From NCBI RefSeq assembly GCF_001602375.1, contig NZ_BCNY01000008.1, positions 1 through 64,000 of the forward strand: 64,000 bases of DNA, written 5' to 3'. The notes under the pieces were generated by a model. That model had not been told where the DNA came from and searched no databases. It worked only from the letters and a program-made list of their open reading frames with translations. The position numbers and the translations under genes were made by a program. Origin of the DNA: Methanoculleus horonobensis (GTDB lineage Archaea > Halobacteriota > Methanomicrobia > Methanomicrobiales > Methanoculleaceae). Below are positions 33,116 to 42,067 of the stretch, piece by piece (the stretch's first letter is position 1; each line of letters begins with the position of its first letter).

Positions 33116-35155
33116 TTAGTTCTTTTTCTCGTACACCATGCCGTTCACAATAGAGTAGTCCGAACGACCCATGCGGGCCAGGGTCCGCTCGATCTGGTCG
33201 AACCCATGCCCGGTTTCCATGACTTTCTCGTATATTTCAGTCACTTTGGCTCTCCCGCACCCGTCGCGGATCATGCCCTCGATCTCACGCTCAAGGTTCC
33301 GATCACTATGGCTCGTCCCCGCATAGAGCCAGTCGATATCGTACTGTCCGGTCTCGACGTCATAGGCCACGTCGCGAAGGCAGGAACTCATGAGCGTGAT
33401 AGCCACACGGACGTCGTCTGCGGAAACAGTTTTGCTCAACCGCATCCGAGCGGCCCCCTCGGCCAGCCTGATCACCGCTTCTTCCTGACGGGGTGTGATC
33501 GGGATCGGGGCGTTGCCTCCTTGGAACCCGCCCCGCATATCGAGGTAGAATCGGTGTACTGCCTCTACTGCTGCGTCCGTGAGGGCTGGGTTAATGTCCC
33601 GGCCGAGCTTGATCCACTTTCTGAGGGTTTCGGGGTCTATAATGTCTGAGCTAGAGTCTGAGTCGCGCTGCCGGTGGTTGTCGAGGATGTGCCGCGATAG
33701 TTTGGCGTCGTTCTCCCGGTCAGCCACATCCTGGAGGGTGAAAATGAGGTCGAACCGGGAAAGGAGCGAGGGGGCCATGTTGATCTGCTCCGCGAGAGGG
33801 ACATACATGTCGAACCGCCCCTTCTTCGGGTTCGCTGCCCCGAGGAGGGCACACCTAGACCGTAGGGTTGCTGATATGCCCGCCTTGGCAATCGACACGC
33901 TCTGTTGCTCCATTGCCTCGTGCAGCCCAGAACGGTCGGTTTCGCTCATCTTGTCGAGTTCGTCTACCGCCGCCAGCCCGGTATCGGCAAGAACTAGAGC
34001 GCCGGCCTCGAGCATCCACCGACCATCGCTGAAGTCATCCTTCACGGCTGCTGCGGTGAGACCCGCCTTTGTAGTCCCTTGACCACTGGTGTAGATGCCC
34101 CTTGGGGCGACCTTCACCGCGTACCTAAGGATCACCGATTTTGCAATTCCAGGGTCTCCCACCAGAAGTACATGTACGTCTCCTCTACGAGGAGTTCCGT
34201 CCGGCATCGTCTTCCGCACGCCCCCGAAGAGTTGCAGGCCGATCGCCTGCTTCACCCGCTCATGACCATAGACGGACGGGCTGATCGACCTTCCTACCAT
34301 ATCGCACACGTTCGGTTGTGCGGCCAGTTCCCGGATCCGCCGTTCGTCCTCCTCATCGATCCTTACCTCCGCAAATGACGTCTCTTCCATCCGAATCGAA
34401 AGACACTCAAGGAAGTACTTGAAGTCCGGGAGGTTCTGGATCCCGGCCCTCTGTTGCTGAGTCCGAAGGATTCCAGTTAGCCGCACCCGGTCCCCAGGCT
34501 GAGCGGTCCCGACGATATCCCCGGCAACGTCCACGTCAACGGCCTGAGGCTGTGCGGCTGCACCCTCCGGGTTCTCGGCCAGTTGTAGCCGCTGGTAGTC
34601 GATGAATGTTGATCGCTCCTTCACCAGATCCATCCGAGTTTTCCTCTCGCATCTCGGGCAGACGTCCGGCTCTTCGGTCTGCCGGCGGCTCTGAGGGATC
34701 GGGTCGGTGTAGGCCCCGCAGGCGCGGCATCGGTAAACTGCCTTGGTCATGTGCGCGACCGGCGGGGTGGCCCTTCGGATAATGCCGTCGAGGGTAACGA
34801 GGATGTTTGCATGGCTGGACCGGAGTTTCCCGATGGGCGTCGTATAGTTGTGGTTGCCGGGCCGGATCTCTATGAGGGAGGGATCTATCCGCCCGGCGGT
34901 CACTTCGTACTGGCATTTCTGCACCAGAGCGTCCCGGATGTACTCAATGCTCCGACCTGGAGTGACCTCCAGTTCTCGGAGCAGGGTCAGGCCAAGAGAC
35001 CCGGATCGAACCAGCCGGTCGGTGTCGAGGGGGAACGAGCGCTGGTGCGGCCACAGGCGCTTCAGTTCGGCCAACTCGATCGCGAACTTCCGAGTTATGA
35101 TTCCCGCCCAATCGCTGACGCGATCAGTGACCGTCACTTCGGCCTCTGAGGTCAT
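33116..35155 (-). CDS. mcm: MCM replicative helicase of a mobile element
   Basis: 679 residues from ATG 35155, which overlaps the stop of the upstream gene (ATGA). The N-terminal domain carries a zinc finger (CRACGAYTDP, later CPRCERKT, about 140-178). The AAA+ core shows LLVGDPGIAKSVILRYAVKV (Walker A, about 330), LADTGLAAVDELDKMSETDR (Walker B), the sensor LLGAANPKKGRFD, and the arginine finger in LLSRFDLIFTL. The C-terminal wHTH region follows. MCM unwinds DNA ahead of replication. A copy within an element carrying an integrase is expected to serve that element, not the chromosome. The chromosomal MCM is presumably elsewhere. Confidence 0.93.
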   Translation of the reverse strand: MTSEAEVTVTDRVSDWAGIITRKFAIELAELKRLWPHQRSFPLDTDRLVRSGSLGLTLLRELEVTPGRSIEYIRDALVQKCQYEVTAGRIDPSLIEIRPGNHNYTTPIGKLRSSHANILVTLDGIIRRATPPVAHMTKAVYRCRACGAYTDPIPQSRRQTEEPDVCPRCERKTRMDLVKERSTFIDYQRLQLAENPEGAAAQPQAVDVDVAGDIVGTAQPGDRVRLTGILRTQQQRAGIQNLPDFKYFLECLSIRMEETSFAEVRIDEEDERRIRELAAQPNVCDMVGRSISPSVYGHERVKQAIGLQLFGGVRKTMPDGTPRRGDVHVLLVGDPGIAKSVILRYAVKVAPRGIYTSGQGTTKAGLTAAAVKDDFSDGRWMLEAGALVLADTGLAAVDELDKMSETDRSGLHEAMEQQSVSIAKAGISATLRSRCALLGAANPKKGRFDMYVPLAEQINMAPSLLSRFDLIFTLQDVADRENDAKLSRHILDNHRQRDSDSSSDIIDPETLRKWIKLGRDINPALTDAAVEAVHRFYLDMRGGFQGGNAPIPITPRQEEAVIRLAEGAARMRLSKTVSADDVRVAITLMSSCLRDVAYDVETGQYDIDWLYAGTSHSDRNLEREIEGMIRDGCGRAKVTEIYEKVMETGHGFDQIERTLARMGRSDYSIVNGMVYEKKN

Positions 35156-35712
35156 GCGGGCCCCCTCGTGGCGACCAGGTGATCCACGAGCCACTGCACG
35201 GGGTCGGCACCGGGAGGCATCGATAAGCCGTGTCGGGCCACCAGGTCATCGGCTGCGGTCGCCGCCACGTCCCCAAGGTCGTCGGACTCAAGGACTTCTC
35301 GGAGCGGTGAGAGTTCCTCCTCTGAGAGAGTTTGCAGTGCGGTGTCGAACTCTATTTTAGCCGTCTTGATGGCCTCGAACATTGCCACCTGCTCTTGCTG
35401 CCGGTGCTCCGCGAGGTGTTCCTCGACTTCCTTCTGCTGGCGCTCGGCTGCCCGACCCTGAATACCTGCTAGAAGTTCGTCGATCTCAGCAACCTCTGTG
35501 AGCAGGGAGGTCCGGCGAGCAGCAAGGTACGTTCCCACTGCGGCCTCGACTTCGGGGCTGATACCCGGGGCGTCAGGAGCCCCAGCAGCATCGCATACCG
35601 TTCGGATCAGGCCGCGGACGGCGGCATCTGTCCGGTTAACCCCGAGCGCCCTGCTCAGGTCTAGGATCTCCTGGGGTACCCTGATGTTGATCTGGGTGAG
35701 GGGGGTCGTCAT
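35152..35712 (-). CDS. RHH-like, coiled-coil DNA-binding protein upstream of MCM
   Basis: 186 residues. The N-terminus (LTQINIRVPQEILDLSRALG, NRTDAAVRGLIR) has the strand-helix-helix pattern of ribbon-helix-helix proteins. The middle is a Gln/Glu-rich coiled coil (QQKEVEEHLAEHRQQEQVAM). It is translationally coupled to MCM by ATGA and faces the repeat cluster at 35751-35946. It is a good candidate for the origin-binding or copy-control protein of the element. GGAGGGG precedes the start. Confidence 0.6.
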   Translation of the reverse strand: MTTPLTQINIRVPQEILDLSRALGVNRTDAAVRGLIRTVCDAAGAPDAPGISPEVEAAVGTYLAARRTSLLTEVAEIDELLAGIQGRAAERQQKEVEEHLAEHRQQEQVAMFEAIKTAKIEFDTALQTLSEEELSPLREVLESDDLGDVAATAADDLVARHGLSMPPGADPVQWLVDHLVATRGPA

Positions 35713-35750
35713 GGGACACCCCTCCAGAAACAGTAGAGAGTGATCTTGTG

Positions 35751-35946
35751 TATATACAGTATAATATATACAGAGAAGTCGTCTCTATACAATACTGGGG
35801 GGTCATGTACGGATATAAAAACTCTTCTCCGAACCCTCTCCAATAACCCCGAAAACGCCTCCATTCTGACCATCCCATCGGCCGATGGGTGGGCTACACG
35901 GCATATACTGTATATACAGAGCACCGTGTATATACAGTATATACAG
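35751..35946. repeat. Iteron-like repeats: candidate origin or operators
   Basis: TATATACAG occurs five times in the same orientation: 35751-35759, 35765-35773, 35911-35919, 35929-35937 and 35938-35946, the last two directly abutting. Several copies extend to GTGTATATACAG, and CTGTATATACAG (35908-35919) is a perfect 12-bp palindrome. The cluster fills the gap before the RHH-MCM operon. It could be the replication origin of the element or a multi-site operator bound by the RHH-like protein. Confidence 0.65.
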
Positions 35947-35956
35947 GGGGTGAGGT

Positions 35957-36454
35957 TCACCCCTGCACCCCCCGCGCCGCCGCCTGGCGCCGAACGGCCG
36001 CGCAAAACTCTGTGACGGCCCAGAAAACCCGCTGCCAGTCGGCCCGGCAACCGAGTCTCTGACCGGCCCGGTGCAGGGCATCTGCGAGACGCTCAACGTC
36101 GCCAGTTTCGATCCGGCGGTCCCCAGTGCGAGGCAGGATCAGGCTGATCTCACAAGCACTCCGCCCAATCTCGATTCTGACGATTGCGTAAGGGGATACC
36201 TGTTCTCGGTTCCCGGATCCACCCACCCGCCAGATGCCGGCGGTTGCCCCTTGCCGGGGGTCGTTCACATAGCAGGCATTCCGGCCGCCCCGGAGGGCAA
36301 CATCTACGACCCACGGGGCCGGCGGCGTGTATGCTCCCATCTGAGATACATTTATATCATTGAATCCCTTACCTATGGGTAGCGCACCGCGCGAACCCGT
36401 TTTAGCTCCTGTTGGTGCCCCGTGGGCTGGGGCGCCCTCACTAAATTGAGTCAC
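35957..36454 (-). CDS. Hypothetical protein of the integrated element
   Basis: 165 residues from GTG 36454, preceded by AAGGGGGA; a TTG at 36508 and an ATG at 36340 are alternatives. After a Gly/Ala-rich leader, the folded part starts near YTPPAPWVVDVALRGGRNAC and continues VSPYAIVRIEIGRSACEISL, then helical DVERLADALHRAGQRLGCRA and WQRVFWAVTEFCAAVRRQ. No family recognised. It lies upstream of the repeat cluster, with about 240 bases to the RHH gene, so it has its own transcript end. Confidence 0.5.
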   Translation of the reverse strand: MTQFSEGAPAHGAPTGAKTGSRGALPIGKGFNDINVSQMGAYTPPAPWVVDVALRGGRNACYVNDPRQGATAGIWRVGGSGNREQVSPYAIVRIEIGRSACEISLILPRTGDRRIETGDVERLADALHRAGQRLGCRADWQRVFWAVTEFCAAVRRQAAARGVQG

Positions 36455-36652
36455 TTTTATCCCCCTTTTCGCTAGAAATTGCTTATTCAGCGTCCTCCAC
36501 GAGTTCAACCTCGCCGGTGCCGCGGCGTAGGAAAACGAGAGCCACGGCTTGATGATAATCTGACAATGCCCGGAACTGAGCCCGGGTCAACCGGATCGGA
36601 GCCTGAAGGGGGGTAGATGGCGTCTGCGCGGTAGTATTAAGAGTAGCAGAGG

Positions 36653-36958
36653 TCAACGTACAGACACCCCCGTGGTGTGGTCGTGTTCTACGGTCCCTAC
36701 GCGGGTCCCTGCGGAAATGGGGCGGGCTGTGGTAGGCGTTTCCCCGTTTCCGTATACAATTTTTGCATCCAGACCTGCCCGGTGCAGGTAATCGTAAATT
36801 CCCGCCTCCGGTATCCTGAACTGCTGTCCCACCTGTGCCGCCGGGAGCTGACCGCTCCTGACCAGCGCCAGAACGGTCGTGCGCGAGACATCGAGAATCT
36901 CGGCTACAGCCGCAACGCCCAGTAGGCGTCCAAAATCCAGTTCGTTCGTGCGGTTCAT
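36653..36958 (-). CDS. Excisionase-family helix-turn-helix protein
   Basis: 101 residues from ATG 36958, preceded by GGGGAGG. The DNA-binding segment is GVAAVAEILDVSRTTVLALV followed by RSGQLPAAQVGQQFRIPEAG, the standard HTH_17/excisionase pattern with its wing. The tail is polar and probably flexible. It is next to the integrase and probably acts as the recombination directionality factor or as a repressor of the element. Confidence 0.7.
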   Translation of the reverse strand: MNRTNELDFGRLLGVAAVAEILDVSRTTVLALVRSGQLPAAQVGQQFRIPEAGIYDYLHRAGLDAKIVYGNGETPTTARPISAGTRVGTVEHDHTTGVSVR

Positions 36959-37319
36959 GTGTTTCCTCCCCGCCCTCACACGGGCGGCTAATATTAGGTC
37001 GGGGAGTAGGGAGTTATATAGTATTCCTATGTTCTCGCCGGGGCTCCAGCCGAACCCGAAAAGGGCGTTGTAGTGGCGTCTGAATCATTATTGCAAATAT
37101 GGATAAATGTCTACTTGCACTGTTTACCAATAACCTATTCTATCCTTCTTAAAATGGTTTTTGCAAATTTAAACCCAGTATAGCCCATCGACCAAATGGG
37201 AAATTCTCCCAAAATCTGGATCTGGTTTAGGAGGTCTATTTAAAGAGAGAAAGGGTATTTAAATCTTGTTAGGTGATCAGGGAGCGGAGAATAGATTTGA
37301 TGAAAATGTTACGAACCTG
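36959..37319. other. Intergenic region between HTH gene and integrase
   Basis: About 360 bases, AT-rich from 37070 on. Contains TTATATAGTATTCC near 37013, which may be the HTH promoter. No gene is visible. It lies beyond the integrase 3' end, where an attachment site could be, but I cannot name one. Confidence 0.35.
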
Positions 37320-38585
37320 TTACAGTCCCTGCTCCTCCCGCGCACGGGCTAGCTCCTCTCGGATCATCAATCGGAGGACATCCTGCGACGCTGAGGGATC
37401 TGAAACTGCCAGTTCTGCGATCCGATCCTCGACGCTCGCCACATCGGCCCGCATCGCGTTCATCGTCGCGATCTCTCGTTGCACCTGGTTGAGCTCTGCT
37501 CGTAAGGCGACGTTCTCCTCCCGCAGGGCGTCGAGGTGGCCACCCACAACAGCCGCCGCCACGTCGTCCGCGACTCCGACACAGACGGCCCCTTCCGCCT
37601 GCAGGTAATATTGCCGGAGCTCGCTCTCCGTATACCGGACATAGGCGTCCGTCAGGTAACCGTCATGCCCCATCATCAGCTCCACCGCATCCAGAGGGAT
37701 CCGCTGCGCCATGACGGTCCGGAAGTATTTCCGGCACATATGGAGATGGATCTTAAACCGGTTCGTCTTCGGATCCTTCTCATCCAGGCCGACCTTCTCC
37801 AGGGCGCCGACGAACCCCTCCCGAACCGTGCTCGCCTGCACCGGGAAGAGCCGGTCGTCCCCCTCGATCTGCTTCTGCATATACTCCTTCCCATAATGCT
37901 TGAGCAGGCCGCGGTTCCGGTTCGCTGCAGACAGCATCCAGTCTTCCCGGACGACCAACCAGTCCCGGACGGCCGCCGCCGCCTCCCGGGAGATGAAGGT
38001 GGTGCGGGGCTCGCCGTTCTTAGGGATGTGGCCCGGGATCGCGATCCGGGCCGGCTCCTCGTCGAGGTGGAAGTCCGTGAGCGACAACTGCAGGCACTCA
38101 CCAACCCGCATCCCCGAGCTGATCAGCGCCAGGAAGACCGCCTTCGCCAGGAGAGGCATGTGAGGTAGGATCCTCTGGATCGTCTCCTTGTCGAACGTCG
38201 CCTCCTGGGTCCTCGCCCGGCGGCCTTTCGGGCCTCGCCGCTTCACGGTCCGCCACAGCTCATCGTCCACCGGCACGCCGGAAAACTTGAAGAACTCCTT
38301 GACGATGGAGAGCCAGAAGATCGCCGACTTCGGCGGGGTTCTCGATGCATTGAGGGATGCCGCGAACCGTTGCAGATCGATCGCGTGGTTGTGATTCTCG
38401 GTGAAGTACTCCTCTGCAAGTTCTTCATACCGCTGTGCCTCCTCGGGCGTGGCGATCTTGCCTTCCCGCACCGGACCGTAAATAAAATCGAGGTAGCGCC
38501 GCACAGCGCTACGATAGTTGGACGCGGATCGAGGGTTGCCCAGGAGAGAAGTGAACTCCTCGATCCGACCGACTCCAGTTACCAT
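37320..38585 (-). CDS. Tyrosine recombinase / integrase with C-terminal coiled coil
   Basis: 421 residues from ATG 38585, with TATTATAA about 24 bases upstream, which suggests a leaderless transcript; GTG 38636 is the alternative. The N-terminal core-binding domain covers about 10-110. Catalytic residues are the Arg in LISSGMRVGECLQL (about 157), HMCRKYFRT (H-x-x-R, about 281), GHDGYLTDAYVRY (box III His and the nucleophile Tyr near 314). A coiled coil (DALREENVALRAELNQVQRE) ends the protein, which is unusual and may mediate oligomerisation. The gene lies immediately downstream of secD, marking the right end of the integrated element. Confidence 0.88.
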   Translation of the reverse strand: MVTGVGRIEEFTSLLGNPRSASNYRSAVRRYLDFIYGPVREGKIATPEEAQRYEELAEEYFTENHNHAIDLQRFAASLNASRTPPKSAIFWLSIVKEFFKFSGVPVDDELWRTVKRRGPKGRRARTQEATFDKETIQRILPHMPLLAKAVFLALISSGMRVGECLQLSLTDFHLDEEPARIAIPGHIPKNGEPRTTFISREAAAAVRDWLVVREDWMLSAANRNRGLLKHYGKEYMQKQIEGDDRLFPVQASTVREGFVGALEKVGLDEKDPKTNRFKIHLHMCRKYFRTVMAQRIPLDAVELMMGHDGYLTDAYVRYTESELRQYYLQAEGAVCVGVADDVAAAVVGGHLDALREENVALRAELNQVQREIATMNAMRADVASVEDRIAELAVSDPSASQDVLRLMIREELARAREEQGL

Positions 38586-38658
38586 AGATAACAGAGGGGC
38601 AGGGTTATAATACCCTTTTCGATCTGTTATCCGCACTACAGAGGTTGTTGTAGGGTTG

Positions 38659-40116
38659 TTATTTTGAGAGTATCGCCATGATTATCTTTCCGTACGCGGG
38701 CCTGGTGACCAGGATGCCGATCAGGACACCGAGTATGGTGATGATGGCGAAGCCTCTGAGGGTGGAGAGATCCATCAGCGCCAGCGGGAGCATGGCGATG
38801 AAGACCGTCGCGGCGGCAACGGCGATGATACCGAGCGCCCGCCCGTACCGCTTCATATAGAGGTTCGGCGACGGGACACGCCCTTCGTGGAGAACCTCGT
38901 CGGTGATGATGACGAGCTGGTCGATGCCGGTACCCACCACCGCTATCAGACCGGCGATGGTGGCGAGGTCGAGCTGGATGATGAACCGGGAGATCCCGAG
39001 CAGGATGATGATCTCTGCAAGATTGATCGCGACCATCGGGATCACGATCGAGGGCTCGCGGTAACGGTAGTAGACGACGACCGCTACCGTGAGCAGCGCG
39101 AGCAGCCCGGCAAGGGCGACCGTCATCTTGAACTGTTCGCCGAGCGCCGCCGGGACGGAACCGGACCCGACGATATCCACCTTCACCGGCAGGGCACCGG
39201 CCCGCAGGTGGATCTGGAGCGTCATCGCATCCTCGAGCCCGGCGTCGCCGGTTCCGGTGCTCGCGGAGAGCGACCTGACCGGGCCCGACCGGAGTTGTCC
39301 TGCAAGTTCCCCGGAGAGGGGGGCGCTGTAGACGGTCTCGTTGTCGAGGATCATCACGAGGTTGTGAGCATCCGGGTTGTCGACCGCTCCGGATTCGACG
39401 GCGGCCTCACGGAAGGCCTCTGCGCCCGTCTCGGTGAGCGTGAACGAGACGCCCCACCGGCCATCGAGGTCCTTCTGCGGCACGCCGACGCTGGTGATCT
39501 GGTCGCCGTAGAGGACGTGCTCGGTCTCGTTCCCGGCCGTCTGGACCCGTATCTCGAAGAGGCCCTGCTGGCCGACGATATCCTGCGCCGTCGCCATATC
39601 AACGCCGGCGAGTTCTATCCGCACGTACTGCGGGAACTCGCTTCCGGTCGGGGTGAGCAGGTTGATCCTCGCATCCTGCATCCCGAGAGCGTTCACCTTC
39701 TCGTTCAGGATCCGCTTCACCTCGTCTGCGGTGAACGGCGACACGCCCTTCTGGTAGGTTACGATCGAGGCACCCGACTGCGCAAAGATCGGTTCGAGGT
39801 CGGCACGGGTGACGCTCTTTCGGATCTCGATGTGGTTCTCGTCGATACGAATAACCTCGGTCTCAAGGCCTGTCCGCAGATCCTCCATGAGGTCTCCGAC
39901 CGATCCCTCGGTCGAGAATGCCACGACCACGGACTGGAACTCCATCTGCAGCCACGAGCCGCCCTCGAGATCGAGGCCGAACTGGAGGTTCCCCTCAAGC
40001 CCTTTCTCCGGGCTCGGGGGGGCAAGATAGATGCCGACGAGGGAGCCGACGACCAGCAGGAGCACCAGGGCGACCCGCCAGTCTTTGATGAGAGTCTTGA
40101 TAGTTTCGCCGTTCAT
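38659..40116 (-). CDS. secD: Protein-export membrane protein SecD
   Basis: 485 residues from ATG 40116, overlapping the SecF stop by ATGA. A first membrane helix (VALVLLLVVGSLVGIYLAPP) is followed by the SecD signature LQFGLDLEGGSWLQMEF, a large external domain, and five more helices including MTVALAGLLALLTVAVVVYY, VPMVAINLAEIIILLG-type and AGLIAVVGTGIDQLVIITDE. With SecF it helps drive protein translocation and release on the outer face of the membrane. Archaeal SecDF works without SecA. The gene ends 74 bases from the integrase start. Confidence 0.95.
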   Translation of the reverse strand: MNGETIKTLIKDWRVALVLLLVVGSLVGIYLAPPSPEKGLEGNLQFGLDLEGGSWLQMEFQSVVVAFSTEGSVGDLMEDLRTGLETEVIRIDENHIEIRKSVTRADLEPIFAQSGASIVTYQKGVSPFTADEVKRILNEKVNALGMQDARINLLTPTGSEFPQYVRIELAGVDMATAQDIVGQQGLFEIRVQTAGNETEHVLYGDQITSVGVPQKDLDGRWGVSFTLTETGAEAFREAAVESGAVDNPDAHNLVMILDNETVYSAPLSGELAGQLRSGPVRSLSASTGTGDAGLEDAMTLQIHLRAGALPVKVDIVGSGSVPAALGEQFKMTVALAGLLALLTVAVVVYYRYREPSIVIPMVAINLAEIIILLGISRFIIQLDLATIAGLIAVVGTGIDQLVIITDEVLHEGRVPSPNLYMKRYGRALGIIAVAAATVFIAMLPLALMDLSTLRGFAIITILGVLIGILVTRPAYGKIIMAILSK

Positions 40117-40967
40117 TTCTTGTTCCCCCGGAGGACGTATTCCTTCAGAATTCCAGCGTTCAGCATCCAGGTGTTCATTATGTCCACAAAGAGCCCGATG
40201 AGGAGGACGCTCGCGATCTCGGCGATGATCTGGATCTGTCCCGCCGTGGCGACGACCCACATCGCGGCGATGGCTGCGAGGGTCGTGGTCGTCATGATGA
40301 TCCCGGTCTTGAATGCGCCGGAGAGTTTCTCTTCGAGTTTCCCCTTGCGCTTCAGGAGGCGCGTGGTCAGCAGGATGTCACTGTCGACGGAGTAACCGAT
40401 CAGCATCAGCAGGGCCGCCGTCGTCCCGAGGGAGAGCGGAATACCGATGATCTGCATGATCCCGCCGGTGATGACGATGTCGGCGAAGGCGGAGAGGACG
40501 ACCGCACCCGCCGGCACGATGTTGCGGAACGCGATCATGACCACGACAGCCATGCCGATGAACGAGAAGATCAGGGCGAGAAAGGCCTGACTCTGGAGTG
40601 TCTTTCCGAACGTCTCGCCGATCTGGTCTATCTTCGAGTCGGGATACTTCTCGTTGATGAGCGCTACAAGGCTCTGGTACTGGGCACTGTCCATCGGGCC
40701 GAACTGGATGTATTTCCCGTCGCCGATTCCCTCACCCACCGACAACAGCGGATACCCGGCAAAAGTCGTCTCTATCGTCTCTCTGCTGTCGGACGTGAAG
40801 ACGGTGACCGCCGTTCCTCCCGCAAAGTCGATGCCCGGCGTTATGGGCAGGCCGGTGGCAAGCGTAGTGTAGCCCAGCAGCACCCCGGCAAGGAGGAGGA
40901 GAACGAGGGGCAGCGCTACCATCTGCCGCGGAGAGTATTTGTTGACGTCGTATCTGGCAAATTCCAT
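40113..40967 (-). CDS. secF: Protein-export membrane protein SecF
   Basis: 284 residues with six predicted membrane helices. The N-terminal GIDFAGGTAVTVF is the SecF signature, and the helices ILLIGYSVDSDILLTTRLL-like and IASVLLIGLFVDIMNTWML are typical. It forms the SecDF complex with the next gene. The order secF-secD with overlapping stop and start is the usual archaeal arrangement. The promoter should lie upstream of 40967; no clear TATA box stands out. Confidence 0.94.
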   Translation of the reverse strand: MEFARYDVNKYSPRQMVALPLVLLLLAGVLLGYTTLATGLPITPGIDFAGGTAVTVFTSDSRETIETTFAGYPLLSVGEGIGDGKYIQFGPMDSAQYQSLVALINEKYPDSKIDQIGETFGKTLQSQAFLALIFSFIGMAVVVMIAFRNIVPAGAVVLSAFADIVITGGIMQIIGIPLSLGTTAALLMLIGYSVDSDILLTTRLLKRKGKLEEKLSGAFKTGIIMTTTTLAAIAAMWVVATAGQIQIIAEIASVLLIGLFVDIMNTWMLNAGILKEYVLRGNKK

Positions 40968-41426
40968 GCTGTATTAGTGTACGATGGTGAAAGGTTAAAG
41001 GGTTGCTCATGGATATGTGGTGGGACCCGGAATTCGCCCGGATATTACTGAAATGCCCCGGGAATTGCCCGGTAAAGGGAGGTTCCGTCCTGGGGCTGCA
41101 GGGAGTTTCTTCCCCGGGGCGTTCCCTCGTGCGGTTCGCTCGGGTGCATGCACATCCGCCGGTCGCACGGACGGCGTTCACGCTCCGGGCGTCTCTTCCA
41201 TCCATATGCGCGCCGTGGAGACCGATGCGGAATGGGGGTGCCGCTTAATCGCGAGTATATCCGGTTAAAACCGTATCCGGGTTATGATATCCGGGGCTTG
41301 GGGAAACGGTGTCGGCATACCCGTCACGATTGCATTTCGTCAGACAATTGTCGTCCTCCTGGCAGAATACCCGATTTAATGATTGAAAAGAAAAGATATA
41401 TATAAAATACCGAATCACAAGCACAT
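40968..41426. promoter_or_regulatory. Intergenic region with promoter of the DUF2551 gene
   Basis: About 460 bases. The box GATATATATAAAA at 41395-41407 is centred about 26 bases before ATG 41427, so the DUF2551 transcript is probably leaderless. The rest separates divergent secF and shows no gene. Confidence 0.6.
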
Positions 41427-41741
41427 ATGAGATCACCCGGTGAGCTCAAAAAAGAGATAGAAGCTCGACTCAAAGGTTATCTCTCACGTGACCGGGATGG
41501 AATCCGACATGAGCTGCTCAACCTGTTCGTCAAAGTAAAATCTCTCACCATACCCCAGATCTACGAGAAGCTGCAGAAGCGGTTCTCGATCAGTTACCAC
41601 TCCATCGCGTCCATGGTCGGCATCATAGCGTCCCGTATCGGCATCCTGCATGTGAGGCGGAACGCGGAGGGGACGAACTCCATCTACGAGCTGAAGGACC
41701 AGTACGTGGACGTGGTGGCGAGGATCCTCGGGACAGCATAA
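41427..41741 (+). CDS. DUF2551-type winged-helix regulator
   Basis: 104 residues: SPGELKKEIEARLKGYLSRD, then ISYHSIASMVGIIASRIGIL as recognition region and HVRRNAEGTNSIYELKDQYV as wing. The pattern matches the DUF2551 family known from Methanomicrobia (family name from memory). It is likely a small transcription regulator. It is monocistronic with a strong TATA box and probably leaderless, and lies upstream of the archease-RtcB genes. Confidence 0.75.
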   Translation: MRSPGELKKEIEARLKGYLSRDRDGIRHELLNLFVKVKSLTIPQIYEKLQKRFSISYHSIASMVGIIASRIGILHVRRNAEGTNSIYELKDQYVDVVARILGTA

Positions 41742-41794
41742 TTCCCAGAAACCATACCTCTTTTTTAGCCTCAGCACCAATATGAGAGACTACC

Positions 41795-42064
41795 ATGCAG
41801 AGCGACGTTGGGGAGCCAGGTCGATCACAGGGCATCTATGTTACGGAGGACGTCCGGTCGTATGTCCTCCAGAGGAAACGCGACTTCCGAGTGAGCACAT
41901 CCTGCAGCGGACCCATCCTCCTGCCGGTATCGGTCAAGCCGCCGAAGGCGACCGACCTGCAGGTTCCGATCGGTGATTACACCGTCTATATATCGAAGTA
42001 CCAGGCCCGCTACATCGATTCCATCCACAGAGGAATGATTCCTATATTCTACGAAGATTTCTAG
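41795..42064 (+). CDS. Conserved-type hypothetical protein
   Basis: 89 residues: VTEDVRSYVLQRKRDFRVST, SCSGPILLPVSVKPPKATDL and YTVYISKYQARYIDSIHRGM. The last part reads like a beta-rich fold ending MIPIFYEDF. No family recognised; the placement three bases before archease suggests an operon with the RNA-ligation genes. It has no signal peptide. An early ATG in another frame precedes it, so the start is not certain. Confidence 0.6.
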   Translation: MQSDVGEPGRSQGIYVTEDVRSYVLQRKRDFRVSTSCSGPILLPVSVKPPKATDLQVPIGDYTVYISKYQARYIDSIHRGMIPIFYEDF

Positions 42065-42067
42065 ATC

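Larger units (their letters stand above)
31341..38585. mobile_element. Integrated plasmid/virus-like element with MCM and integrase
   Basis: Ten genes, all on the minus strand, from an integrase abutting secD to a small membrane protein next to the defence operon. They include an MCM replicative helicase, an RHH-like protein, two excisionase-like HTH proteins, a C2H2-type zinc finger and several unknown small proteins. Iteron-like repeats precede the MCM operon. This composition is typical of archaeal integrative plasmids and proviruses. No capsid or ATPase packaging gene is evident. Attachment sites could not be identified by eye, so the exact borders are uncertain. Confidence 0.65.

Noticed and set aside
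35751-35946. CRISPR array
   Set aside because: The repeats are only 9-12 bases and unevenly spaced, without uniform spacers or cas genes.
38887-40395. 502-codon frame antisense to secD
   Set aside because: Asp/Val/Arg-rich reading typical of an antisense shadow; SecD is well supported.
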